Shown: positions 1 to 7,302 of the stretch, piece after piece | Position numbering within the stretch: the first letter of the stretch is position 1 | How the letters are laid out: the number at the start of each line of letters is the position of its first letter | Assembly: GCA_900554525.1 (NCBI GenBank) | Contig: USHL01000004.1 | Span: 1-19,433 of the forward strand | From: an uncultured Oscillospiraceae bacterium | Lineage (GTDB): Bacteria; Bacillota; Clostridia; Oscillospirales; Acutalibacteraceae | Direction of reading: 5' to 3' | DNA length: 19,433 bases | Program-made: the position numbers and the translations under genes | The notes under the pieces: model-generated | Told to the model about the DNA's origin: nothing | Seen by the model: the letters and a program-made list of their open reading frames with translations, nothing else | Databases searched by the model: none

Positions 1-732
1 ACTCAGGTCTGCTGCCGCAGCTTCGATAATTTAAGGCTTGCGGCAAGATACTATGACTGCAATTCCCAAAAAACGGTAATACTTTTCCATGGATACCGTT
101 CCTCCGCAAAGCGCGACTTTTCCTGTGCTGTCAAATTGTATTATGAAGACGGCTGCAACGTCCTGCTGGTAGACCAGCGAAGTCATGGGAAAAGCGAGGG
201 CAGGCTCATAACCTTTGGGGTCAAGGAGCGCCGCGACGTGCTGAGCTGGGTGGATTATGCTCTTGAAAATACAGCCACCTCGGAAATATATCTCAGCGGG
301 ATGTCTATGGGGGCTACTACCGTACTGCTTGCTGCGGGTCTTCCTCTGCCTGAGAACGTAAAGGGGATAATCGCCGACTGCGGCTTTACTTCACCTGTTT
401 CGATAATCAAAAAGGTGGCACGGCAGGCCTTCAGGATAAACGCCGGCATATTTATTCCGTTTATGAATCTGCTGTGCAGGGCTTTCGGAGGCTTCAGCCT
501 TTACGGTATATCCACAACTGAAGCTTTGGCTGATTCAAAGATACCGGTGCTTTTTATTCATGGCCTGAACGACAATTTTGTGCCATGCGACATGAGCCGC
601 GCGGCTTATGAAAAAGCCGGCTGTGAAAAGGTTATACTGCTTATAGAAGGGGCAGGGCACGGTATGAGCTATCTTGTCGATACGGCGCGTGTCAAAAATG
701 CCATAGAGATGTTTTTGACTGCTCACGGTTAA
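1..732 (+). CDS. alpha/beta hydrolase, 5' truncated by the window edge
   Basis: Frame 1 is open from base 1, so the gene starts outside the window; the ATG at 136 is internal. Upstream of that ATG the translation contains FHGYRSSAKRDFS, the HG oxyanion-hole motif of alpha/beta hydrolases. It continues with the VDQRSHGKS strand/turn, the nucleophile elbow GMSMG (Ser codon 304-306), the acid-loop motif HGLNDNFVP near 560-590 (probable catalytic Asp) and the terminal GAGHG (catalytic His) near 650-665. The three catalytic residues occur in normal order, so the enzyme should be functional. It belongs to the broad serine-aminopeptidase-like (S33/Hydrolase_4) group of small cytoplasmic or membrane-anchored hydrolases. 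Any N-terminal membrane anchor would lie outside the window. The substrate cannot be predicted. No obvious terminator follows. Confidence 0.9.
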   Translation, partial: TQVCCRSFDNLRLAARYYDCNSQKTVILFHGYRSSAKRDFSCAVKLYYEDGCNVLLVDQRSHGKSEGRLITFGVKERRDVLSWVDYALENTATSEIYLSGMSMGATTVLLAAGLPLPENVKGIIADCGFTSPVSIIKKVARQAFRINAGIFIPFMNLLCRAFGGFSLYGISTTEALADSKIPVLFIHGLNDNFVPCDMSRAAYEKAGCEKVILLIEGAGHGMSYLVDTARVKNAIEMFLTAHG

Positions 733-808
733 ATATGGTCGCTTTGCTTAAAAAAGGAATAAATGCTTGTTTATTATATGAAAATATAAAAATAAAGACA
801 AATCTGTG

Positions 809-837
809 TTGACTTTTTATCCGATAAATAATACAAT
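809..837 (+). promoter_or_regulatory. sigma-A promoter of the lipoprotein gene
   Basis: TTGACT at 809-814 and TACAAT at 832-837 are separated by exactly 17 bp. This sits in an AT-rich gap 30 bp before the start codon at 867, giving a leader of about 23 nt that holds only the AAGGAG ribosome binding site (854-859). Confidence 0.75.
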
Positions 838-866
838 AATAATATAAGAAATAAAGGAGTGCCGCA

Positions 867-1616
867 ATGAAAAAGTCAGTTAAATTTTCAGCTTTTTTTC
901 TTTCGCTTTTATTGGTACTGTCTGTTTCTGCGTGCAGTCCGGTAGACAGGGATTACGGCGTTGAAAGCAGTGCGCCGTCAACTGTTAGCAATAAGACGGT
1001 GAAAAAGGCTGACGACAGCATAAGCCGTCCGGCTATTATGTCTTCAGACAGAGTAATGTCGCAGTTTGTCGATATCAGTGTTTTTGACGAAGAAAACTAT
1101 GCACAGGTATATCTCGGCAAGAAATTTGAGTTCCGGGTGAGCTATGCCGGCGATGAATTTACCGTTCCCACTACCATTGCCGCCCTTGAACGCAAGGGCT
1201 GGAAGCTGGTGGAGGACAGTCAGCACAACGAAGAATCGCTGGTTTATGCCTGCGATTCGGTGGAGGCGGTCTTTACCGATGAAAACGGCGCAGAGATTAA
1301 AGCACTCTTTTTCAATCCTACTAACAGCTCGGTTAAGCTTGAAAAGTGCAATATAGTTAAATTTAAAATCGAAAATAATTTTTATGCAGATACCGAAAAT
1401 TATGATGAGTTTAACGTAAACGGTCTTAACAATAAGATGGCGATAACCGACGTCATAGAAACCCTCGGCACTCCGTCGCATTTTTACGGTATTTCGCCGG
1501 ATAATTATTATCTTGATTATTTTATTTCGGAAGACGACCGCCGCAACGGAATCACGGTATATATCAATCCGACTGACGATGCGGTAACCGCTGTTGAATT
1601 CTCATATTACAAATAA
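867..1616 (+). CDS. secreted lipoprotein of unknown function
   Basis: 249 residues. The N-terminus is a textbook lipoprotein signal: KK, a hydrophobic stretch (residues 6-19), then lipobox VSAC with Cys23 as the lipidation site, followed by a Ser/Thr/Lys-rich linker to about residue 60. The mature domain should be anchored to the outer face of the cytoplasmic membrane. The C-terminal quarter (about 183-249: KMAITDVIETLGTPSHFY, then YYLDYFI and ITVYINPTDDAVTAVEFSY) has the order of helix, GTP-type turn and beta strands seen in SmpA/BamE-like or PepSY-like small folds, but this is inference from pattern only. I do not recognise the family. AAGGAG lies 7 nt before the ATG. It has its own promoter and probably heads a short unit with the DUF1015 gene. 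Confidence 0.8.
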   Translation: MKKSVKFSAFFLSLLLVLSVSACSPVDRDYGVESSAPSTVSNKTVKKADDSISRPAIMSSDRVMSQFVDISVFDEENYAQVYLGKKFEFRVSYAGDEFTVPTTIAALERKGWKLVEDSQHNEESLVYACDSVEAVFTDENGAEIKALFFNPTNSSVKLEKCNIVKFKIENNFYADTENYDEFNVNGLNNKMAITDVIETLGTPSHFYGISPDNYYLDYFISEDDRRNGITVYINPTDDAVTAVEFSYYK

Positions 1617-1622
1617 AGCTGC

Positions 1623-1650
1623 CGGCTGTCCTGTCTATGCGGGGCAGCCG
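1623..1650 (+). terminator. hairpin between lipoprotein and DUF1015 genes, weak terminator
   Basis: An arm at 1623-1631 pairs with 1642-1650 (9 bp, one G-T wobble), followed by TTGTTTGAATT. The T tract is interrupted, so termination is probably partial and may let some transcripts pass to the next gene, whose RBS starts 14 nt later. Confidence 0.4.
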
Positions 1651-1674
1651 TTGTTTGAATTACGGAGGAACAGA

Positions 1675-2880
1675 ATGAAAGATTTTAAAAGCTTTTTGCC
1701 GGCGGATATTCTGCTGCCGAAAAACGGGTTTGAAAAATGGGCGGTCATAGCCTGCGATCAGTTCACGTCGGAGCCGGAATATTGGGAAGAGACTGCGCGT
1801 ATTACGGCAGGAGAGCCTTCGGCCCTCAATATCATATTACCGGAGGTATATCTCGAAAAGGACAACACAAAGCGGATAGATAAAATAAACCGCACTATGG
1901 AAGATTATCTTTCTGGCGGGGTATTTGAAGAATATAAAAATACATATGTTTATACCGAGCGAACGGTCACAGGAGGAGCGGTGCGCCGAGGAATTGTCGG
2001 GCTTATCGACCTTGAGGACTACAGCTATGAAAAGGGCGCAAAGAGCCTTATACGCGCTACCGAGGAAACGGTAATCGAAAGGATACCGCCGAGGGTGGAG
2101 ATACGCCGCGGTGCCTCACTCGAGCTGCCGCATATAATGCTGCTGATAGACGACCCTGAAGGTACGGTAATAGAGCCGCTGGCGGCCAGATGCGGGGAAT
2201 TTGAAAAGCTTTACGATTTCGAGCTTATGCAGAACGGCGGCCATATAAAAGGCTGGAGACTCGACTGCACTGCCGCCGGAGCAGTGAACGATGCGCTGGC
2301 GGGGCTTATCTCAGGCAGTGACGACAGGCTGCTTTTCGCGGTGGGCGACGGCAACCATTCTTTAGCTGCGGCAAAAGAGTGTTACCGGCTTAATAAAAAC
2401 GGTAAATCCCGTTATGCGCTGGTTGAGGCGGTAAACATTCACGACCGTTCACTTGAGTTTGAGCCTATTTACCGCGTTATGTTCGGTGTAAGTCCGCAGG
2501 AAGTGATAGACGGATTTTTAGCCTCGCGGGGAGGAGAATATTTCGGCGCTGACGCGCAGAAATTCACCTGCATTTACGCGGGCGGAGAAAGAGAAATTTC
2601 CGTTAAACCGTCCGGAAAGCTGTGTGTTGCCACGCTGCAGGCGTATATAGACTGTTATTTAAAGCAAAACCGAGAAGCACAGGTCGATTACATACATGGG
2701 GAAGAAAGCGTAAGGTCGCTTTGCAAAAGGGAAAATGCCGTTGGATTTATTTTTAAGGGTATGGAAAAATCTGAGCTTTTCGACGCGATAAGACAGGACG
2801 GCTCTTTGCCGCGCAAGACCTTTTCGATGGGACACGCAAATGATAAGCGGTATTATCTTGAATGCCGTTCGCTTAAATGA
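1675..2880 (+). CDS. DUF1015 family protein
   Basis: 401 residues from the ATG at 1675, chosen because GGAGG (1664-1668) is 6 nt upstream and because MKDFKSFLPADILLP matches the usual N-terminus of the family; the frame stays open back to 1594, but that would run through the hairpin at 1623-1650. Recognisable family features are the N-terminal DQFTSEPEYW segment (29-37), the VRRGIVGLIDLEDY strand (103-116), VEIRRGASLELPHIMLLIDD (141-160), and the hallmark VGDGNHSLAAAK (223-234), which corresponds to the DGHHR-type motif of other DUF1015 members. The family (COG4198) is widespread in anaerobic bacteria and archaea and lacks a firmly assigned reaction. It appears soluble and cytoplasmic. In many Clostridia it is found near serine biosynthesis genes (recollection, not visible here). 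A strong terminator follows. Confidence 0.85.
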   Translation: MKDFKSFLPADILLPKNGFEKWAVIACDQFTSEPEYWEETARITAGEPSALNIILPEVYLEKDNTKRIDKINRTMEDYLSGGVFEEYKNTYVYTERTVTGGAVRRGIVGLIDLEDYSYEKGAKSLIRATEETVIERIPPRVEIRRGASLELPHIMLLIDDPEGTVIEPLAARCGEFEKLYDFELMQNGGHIKGWRLDCTAAGAVNDALAGLISGSDDRLLFAVGDGNHSLAAAKECYRLNKNGKSRYALVEAVNIHDRSLEFEPIYRVMFGVSPQEVIDGFLASRGGEYFGADAQKFTCIYAGGEREISVKPSGKLCVATLQAYIDCYLKQNREAQVDYIHGEESVRSLCKRENAVGFIFKGMEKSELFDAIRQDGSLPRKTFSMGHANDKRYYLECRSLK

Positions 2881-2905
2881 GCATCAGGCAATATGAACAA
2901 ATAAT

Positions 2906-2938
2906 AAAAGCTCCGTATCATTGAGATACGGAGCTTTT
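2906..2938. terminator. bidirectional intrinsic terminator between DUF1015 gene and gpmI
   Basis: A perfect 14-bp stem (2906-2919 with 2925-2938) around the 5-nt loop ATTGA. The arms begin with AAAA and end with TTTT, so both the plus-strand DUF1015 transcript and the minus-strand gpmI transcript end in a U run. It lies between the two convergent stop codons (2880 and 2954). Confidence 0.93.
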
Positions 2939-2953
2939 GCTTTTAATTATCGG

Positions 2954-4486
2954 TTATTTTATAAGTGATTCTCCTGTCATTTCCTTCGGCTGTTCAAGAC
3001 CTAAAAGCTTGATTATAGTAGGAGAAATATCGCACAGCCTGCCGCCGGAGCGCAGCTCGCAATCCTTTCCGATTACCGCGAAAGGCACGGGATTGGTTGT
3101 GTGCGCGGTAAAGGGTGAGCCATCGGTATCGAGCATGCGGTCGGCGTTTCCGTGGTCGGCGGTAAGCAGCATTATACCGTTCATTTTGCGGGTAGAATCC
3201 TCTACTCTGCCGACGCAGGTATCAACTGTTTCCACCGCTTTGACAGCGGCGTTGAAAACACCGGTGTGTCCGACCATATCGCAGTTTGCGAAGTTAAGAA
3301 TAACAACGTCGTATTTGCCTGATTCAATAGCCTCGCAGACCTTGTCGCAAACCTCAACGGCACTCATTTCGGGCTTTAAATCGTATGTGGCAACCTTCGG
3401 GGAGGCGACGAGTATGCGGTCCTCGCCGTCGAACATTACTTCGCGTCCGCCGTTAAAGAAGAAGGTGACGTGGGCATATTTTTCGGTTTCGGCTATTCTA
3501 AGCTGAGTCATACCCTTTGCAGCGAGGTATTCGCCTAAGGTATTGTTAAGAGATTCAGGCTTGAATGCGACCTCGACATTAGGCATGGAAGCGTCATACT
3601 GCGTCATGCATACATAATAAACATCGGGGCGGCCGCCTCTGCGCTCAAAACCTGTAAAAGCGTCGTCAACCAAAGTGCGGGTGATTTCTCTTGCGCGATC
3701 CGGGCGGAAGTTGAAGAAGATGACGCTGTCGCCGCTTTTTATGCGCTCTGTACCCGAAACAACGGTAGGAAGTACAAACTCGTCGGTTATGAATTTGCCC
3801 TCTTCGTCCTTGCGGGTATATGATGCTCTTACCTCAGAGGCGGCGTCATCGGTCTGAACGCCCTCGCCGTATACCAGCGCAGCGTAAGCTTTACCGACGC
3901 GCTCCCAGCGGTTGTCGCGGTCCATTCCGTAAAATCTGCCCATAACGGTGGCTAACTTTCCGCATCCGATTTCCGCGAGCTTGGCGTTTAAAGCGTCTAT
4001 ATAATCTGCGGCGCTTGTCGGCGGAACGTCGCGGCCGTCAAGCATAGCGTGTACGAATACCCTTGTAATACCGTTGCGCTTCGCAAGCTCTATCAGCCCG
4101 TAAAGATGGTCGATATGGCTGTGGACCCCGCCGTCGGACAGCAGCCCCATAAGATGAAGCGCGCTGTCGTTTTTGCGGCAGTTTGCAATCGCTTCGGTAA
4201 AGGCTTTATTTTCAAAGAAATCTCCGTCGTTTATGGATTTGGTAATGCGGGTGAGCTCCTGATAAACTATGCGTCCGGCGCCGATATTGGTGTGTCCCAC
4301 CTCGCTGTTGCCCATCTGTCCGTCGGGCAGACCGACATCGAGACCTGAGGCGCCTATCTGTGTGTTGGGACATTCGGCAAAAATTTTATCAAGCCGCGGG
4401 GTTTCAGCTGTGAAGATCGCGTTGCCTTCGCGGCTTTGGTTTATGCCGAAGCCGTCCATTATGGTTAATACTATCGGTTTTTTCAT
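2954..4486 (-). CDS. gpmI: 2,3-bisphosphoglycerate-independent phosphoglycerate mutase
   Basis: 510 residues, the usual length for this Mn-dependent enzyme that interconverts 3- and 2-phosphoglycerate in glycolysis in the cytosol. The N-terminus shows the first metal ligand in MDGFG (Asp11) and the phosphoserine nucleophile in MGNSEVGH (Ser61) followed by TNIGAGRIVYQ. Substrate-domain motifs include GGVHSH and HAMLDGRDVPPTSA; the C-terminal phosphatase half has NCDMVGHTG, TADHGNAD and TAHTTNPVP, completing the bimetal site. AGGAG precedes the ATG. It is the last gene of pgk-tpiA-gpmI on this strand, separated from tpiA by 44 bp containing a small hairpin. It ends just before a strong terminator. 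All key residues are present. Confidence 0.97.
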   Translation of the reverse strand: MKKPIVLTIMDGFGINQSREGNAIFTAETPRLDKIFAECPNTQIGASGLDVGLPDGQMGNSEVGHTNIGAGRIVYQELTRITKSINDGDFFENKAFTEAIANCRKNDSALHLMGLLSDGGVHSHIDHLYGLIELAKRNGITRVFVHAMLDGRDVPPTSAADYIDALNAKLAEIGCGKLATVMGRFYGMDRDNRWERVGKAYAALVYGEGVQTDDAASEVRASYTRKDEEGKFITDEFVLPTVVSGTERIKSGDSVIFFNFRPDRAREITRTLVDDAFTGFERRGGRPDVYYVCMTQYDASMPNVEVAFKPESLNNTLGEYLAAKGMTQLRIAETEKYAHVTFFFNGGREVMFDGEDRILVASPKVATYDLKPEMSAVEVCDKVCEAIESGKYDVVILNFANCDMVGHTGVFNAAVKAVETVDTCVGRVEDSTRKMNGIMLLTADHGNADRMLDTDGSPFTAHTTNPVPFAVIGKDCELRSGGRLCDISPTIIKLLGLEQPKEMTGESLIK

Positions 4487-4509
4487 ATATTCGCTCCTGA
4501 TTTTAAAAA

Positions 4510-4524
4510 GGGCGGTAACCGCCC
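4510..4524 (-). terminator. small hairpin between tpiA and gpmI, probable partial terminator
   Basis: A 6-bp GC-only stem (4510-4515 with 4519-4524, loop of 3) is followed on the minus strand by TTTTTAAAA. The short stem plus T run would give partial termination or a 3'-end stabiliser, lowering gpmI output relative to tpiA. Confidence 0.5.
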
Positions 4525-4530
4525 GGATTT

Positions 4531-5298
4531 TTATTTGCCGGCTGCTTTTACGATGATTGAGAAATCCTCGGCCTTGAGTGAGGCGCCGCCGATAAGCCCG
4601 CCGTCGACATTTTCTTTGGCGAGCAGCTCATCTGCGTTTTTGGCATTCATAGAACCGCCGTACTGAACGGTCATAGCCTCGGCCGTTTCGGTGTCATAAA
4701 TATCGGCGACGACATTGCGGATTATAGCGCAGACCTCTTCTGCCTGATCTGCGGTAGCGGTTTTGCCGGTGCCGATAGCCCATACCGGCTCATAGGCGAT
4801 AATAACATTGGCAGCGTCGGCTTTGGAAACGCCGCCTAAGGCAATCTTTGTCTGCATAGCGACAAGCTCCGCGGTGATATTCTGTTCGCGCTGCTCAAGG
4901 GTTTCACCGACGCAGAGGATTACTTTGAGACCTTCTGAAAGGGCGGCTTTGAGACGCAGATTAACGGTGACATCGGTTTCGCCGAAATACTGTCTTCTTT
5001 CGGAGTGGCCGATTATAACGTATTTAACGCCCATTTCTTTCAGCATCGGCGCCGACACCTCGCCGGTGAAAGCGCCGGACTTTTCAAAATGGCAGTTTTC
5101 CGCACCGATTTCGATATTTGAGCCATCGGCGGCCTTTAAAGCGGCGTCGATATCTACGAAAGGTACGCAGAGCACTACCTTGCAGCCCGCATCTGCTACA
5201 AGGGGCTTCATTTCATTGATAAGCGCGGTGGTTTCAGACGGTGTTTTGTTCATTTTCCAGTTGCCGGCGATAATCGCGGCTCTTTTAGCTTTATTCAT
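4531..5298 (-). CDS. tpiA: triosephosphate isomerase
   Basis: 255 residues, normal for the TIM-barrel enzyme that interconverts dihydroxyacetone phosphate and glyceraldehyde 3-phosphate. Visible active-site motifs are AGNWKMN (Lys15), IGHSERR (His98, with the conserved Glu/Arg following) and AYEPVWAIGTGKTAT (catalytic Glu170 and the flexible phosphate-gripping loop 6). The C-terminal phosphate-binding YGGSMNAKN and GGLIGGASL segments are also present. AAGGAG precedes the ATG by about 7 nt. It lies in the middle of the pgk-tpiA-gpmI run; the 77-bp gap to pgk contains a long hairpin (5333-5358). Confidence 0.97.
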   Translation of the reverse strand: MNKAKRAAIIAGNWKMNKTPSETTALINEMKPLVADAGCKVVLCVPFVDIDAALKAADGSNIEIGAENCHFEKSGAFTGEVSAPMLKEMGVKYVIIGHSERRQYFGETDVTVNLRLKAALSEGLKVILCVGETLEQREQNITAELVAMQTKIALGGVSKADAANVIIAYEPVWAIGTGKTATADQAEEVCAIIRNVVADIYDTETAEAMTVQYGGSMNAKNADELLAKENVDGGLIGGASLKAEDFSIIVKAAGK

Positions 5299-5318
5299 TT
5301 TTATTCTCCTTAAGGTTT

Positions 5319-5377
5319 ACATAAATTGAGGGCGGACAGACCATGTACGGTCTGTCCGAACCCCTTTGACATAAATT
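5319..5377. repeat. 9-bp direct repeats flanking the pgk-tpiA hairpin
   Basis: ACATAAATT occurs at 5319-5327 and again at 5369-5377, on either side of a 41-bp segment that carries the 10-bp inverted repeat. The right copy overlaps the pgk stop codon. The geometry resembles a tiny palindromic insertion with a target duplication, but one locus cannot prove that. Confidence 0.45.
5333..5358. repeat. perfect 10-bp inverted repeat between pgk and tpiA
   Basis: Arms 5333-5342 and 5349-5358 are perfect complements around a 6-nt loop. No T tract follows on the minus strand, so it does not look like a terminator. It could be an RNA processing or stabilising hairpin in the pgk-tpiA message. Flanking 9-bp direct repeats are listed separately. 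Confidence 0.75.
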
Positions 5378-6587
5378 ATTTATCGTTTAGTGCGGCAATG
5401 CCGGGAAGCTCCTTGCCCTCGAGAAATTCGAGTGAGGCGCCGCCGCCGGTGGAAATGTGGGTCATCTTATCGCCGAAACCGAGAGTATTTACCGCCGCCG
5501 CTGAATCGCCGCCGCCGATGACGGTGACCGCATCGGTTTCCGCAAGGCTCTTGGCAACCGCTATGGTGCCTTTGGCGAGCGTCGGATTCTCAAACACGCC
5601 CATAGGTCCGTTCCAAACGACAGTCTTGGCGTTTTTGACCTCGTTCGCGAAAAGCTCTGCTGTTTTGGTGCCGATATCAAGACCCATATAATCATTTGGA
5701 ATTTTATCTGCGTCAACGACCTTTACTTCGATTTCAGCGTCGATCGGATCCGGGAAAGATTTGGCGATGGTGCAGTCAACCGGCAGAAGCAGCTTTACGC
5801 CCTTTTCTTCTGCCTTTTTGAGCATATCTTTGCAGTAGTCGATTTTTTCACTGTCCAAAAGTGAGGTGCCTACGCCGTAGCCCTTGGCTGCGAGGAAGGT
5901 ATAAGCCATACCGCCGCCGATAATGAGGGTGTCTGCCTTGTTGAGAAGGTTCTCAATGACGGTCAGCTTGTCGGCGACCTTGGCGCCGCCGAGAATGGTC
6001 ACAAACGGACGTACGGGAGAATCAACGGCGTTTCCGAGATATTTAAGCTCTTTGCCGATAAGGTAGCCCGCGACGGCTTCTTTCACATAGGAAACCACGC
6101 CGACGGTGGAACAGTGCGCTCTGTGGGCGGTGCCGAACGCGTCGTTTACGAATATATCGGCAAGGGAGCCGAGCTCTGCCGAGAAGGCTTCGCCGTTCTT
6201 GGTCTCCTCCGCACGGTAGCGGGTATTTTCAAGCATTACCACATCGCCGTCTTTCATAGCGGCAACTGCTGCTTTTGCGTTTTCGCCGACTACATTGTTG
6301 TCGGCCGCGAAAACGACCTCCTTGCCTAAAAGCTCTGAAAGGCGCTTTGCGACCGGGGCCAACGAGCATTCGGGCTTCGGCTCTCCCTTAGGCTTGCCGA
6401 GGTGGGAGCAGAGGATGACCTTACCGCCGTCGCTGATAAGCTTTTTAATGGTGGGAAGAGCCGCTATGATACGGTTTTCATCGGTGATTACACCGTTTTT
6501 CAGCGGCACGTTGAAATCGCAGCGGACGAGCACTTTCTGACCTTTAACGTTGATGTCGTCAATGGTCTTTTTGTTAAGAGCGTTCAT
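5376..6587 (-). CDS. pgk: phosphoglycerate kinase
   Basis: 403 residues, the standard length of this two-domain cytosolic enzyme, which transfers phosphate from 1,3-bisphosphoglycerate to ADP. The N-domain shows VLVRCDFNVPL (Arg22, Asp24, Asn26 contact 3-phosphoglycerate) and LCSHLGKPKG; the C-domain shows TILGGAKVADK, WNGPMGVFE and the nucleotide-binding VIGGGDSAAAV, then STGGGASLEFLEGKELPGI at the end. The start is supported by AAGGAAG upstream and a consensus-like promoter 54 bp before it. It leads the pgk-tpiA-gpmI run; gap, often upstream of pgk in Firmicutes, is replaced here by trmL, and eno is not in the window. Confidence 0.97.
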   Translation of the reverse strand: MNALNKKTIDDINVKGQKVLVRCDFNVPLKNGVITDENRIIAALPTIKKLISDGGKVILCSHLGKPKGEPKPECSLAPVAKRLSELLGKEVVFAADNNVVGENAKAAVAAMKDGDVVMLENTRYRAEETKNGEAFSAELGSLADIFVNDAFGTAHRAHCSTVGVVSYVKEAVAGYLIGKELKYLGNAVDSPVRPFVTILGGAKVADKLTVIENLLNKADTLIIGGGMAYTFLAAKGYGVGTSLLDSEKIDYCKDMLKKAEEKGVKLLLPVDCTIAKSFPDPIDAEIEVKVVDADKIPNDYMGLDIGTKTAELFANEVKNAKTVVWNGPMGVFENPTLAKGTIAVAKSLAETDAVTVIGGGDSAAAVNTLGFGDKMTHISTGGGASLEFLEGKELPGIAALNDK

Positions 6588-6640
6588 TACAATAACTTCC
6601 TTTCATGCTTTTAAAACATTGTTAAAAAAATTACAATTCT

Positions 6641-6668
6641 ATTTTACCACATATTCTTATTTTTTCAA
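6641..6668 (-). promoter_or_regulatory. probable sigma-A promoter of pgk-tpiA-gpmI
   Basis: On the minus strand TTGAAA (6668-6663) is separated by 16 bp from TAAAAT (6646-6641). It lies in the AT-rich 108-bp gap between trmL and pgk, giving a leader of about 45 nt. No terminator for trmL is visible upstream of it, so read-through from trmL is possible. Confidence 0.55.
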
Positions 6669-6695
6669 TATTTATTTTGCCCGCGAATGTAAAAA

Positions 6696-7202
6696 TTAAC
6701 AAATATCTTCCCAGCGGTAATTATGCAACTGGCCGAAATTTTCGAGTTCGGGGTAATTCCACTGTCTCAAAACCTCGTAAACGCCGACGGCAACCGAGTT
6801 AGAAAGGTTCAGACTGCGTATCCCTCCGGCCATCGGTATGCGGACGCAGCGTTCGGGATTTTTAACGAGCAGCTCTTCCGGTAGGCCTTTGGTTTCCTTG
6901 CCGAAAAGGAGATAGCAGCCGTCGGGATAGCTTATCTCGGAATGGCTTTTCCGGCCTTTTGTAGTGAAATAAAAGAATGCGCCGCTGTTCTTTGAAAAAA
7001 AGTCTTCAAGACTGTCATAATAAGTTATATCGAGATAATGCCAGTAATCGAGCCCGGCGCGTTTCAGCTTACGGTCGTCTATCGCAAAGCCCATAGGACC
7101 TACAAGATGCAGCCGTGCTCCCGTAGCGGCGCAGGTCCGTGCTACGTTGCCGGTGTTTTGCGGTATTTCCGGCTCGACCATTACGATATTTATTTTTGCC
7201 AT
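6696..7202 (-). CDS. trmL: tRNA (cytidine/uridine-34 2'-O)-methyltransferase, TrmL/YibK family
   Basis: 168 residues, the normal size of this single-domain SPOUT (trefoil-knot) methyltransferase, which uses SAM to methylate the ribose of the wobble nucleotide in certain leucine tRNAs. Motif 1 is VEPEIPQNTGNVARTCAATG (residues 9-28, Asn and Arg typical of the family). Motif 2 is LLFGKETKGLPEELL. Motif 3, forming the knot and SAM pocket, is RIPMAGGIRSLNLSNSVAVGVYEVLRQW (about 121-148). The start codon follows GGTGAT, a modest RBS, but the promoter upstream matches full consensus. It is divergent from the plus-strand membrane protein gene. Being short and highly conserved, the assignment is secure; the exact tRNA target is inferred from the family. 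Confidence 0.94.
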   Translation of the reverse strand: MAKINIVMVEPEIPQNTGNVARTCAATGARLHLVGPMGFAIDDRKLKRAGLDYWHYLDITYYDSLEDFFSKNSGAFFYFTTKGRKSHSEISYPDGCYLLFGKETKGLPEELLVKNPERCVRIPMAGGIRSLNLSNSVAVGVYEVLRQWNYPELENFGQLHNYRWEDIC

Positions 7203-7220
7203 AAATCATCACCGCTTTTA

Positions 7221-7248
7221 ATTATAGTTTTAAAAAAAAGGTTGTCAA
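7221..7248 (-). promoter_or_regulatory. consensus sigma-A promoter of trmL
   Basis: On the minus strand a perfect TTGACA (7248-7243) and perfect TATAAT (7226-7221) are separated by 16 bp. The -35 box shares five bases with the -35 of the divergent plus-strand promoter. Confidence 0.8.
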
Positions 7249-7270
7249 GCACAAGAGAGAGTTGTATAAT
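7242..7270 (+). promoter_or_regulatory. sigma-A promoter of the 4-TM protein / YoaK unit
   Basis: TTGTCA at 7242-7247 and a perfect TATAAT at 7265-7270 are spaced by 17 bp. Start codon at 7303 with AAGGGAG as RBS gives a leader of about 26 nt. The -35 overlaps that of the opposing trmL promoter. Confidence 0.8.
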
Positions 7271-7302
7271 AAAAATATCTATTTCAAGGGAGCCGAACGC
7301 TG

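Noticed and set aside
1594..1674. Upstream extension of the DUF1015 protein to an ATG-less start at 1594
   Set aside because: It would overlap the lipoprotein 3' end and the hairpin at 1623-1650; the ATG at 1675 has GGAGG at correct distance and matches the family N-terminus.
2937..3506. 189-codon plus-strand open frame inside gpmI
   Set aside because: Antisense to gpmI, begins within the bidirectional terminator, no RBS, no recognisable domain.
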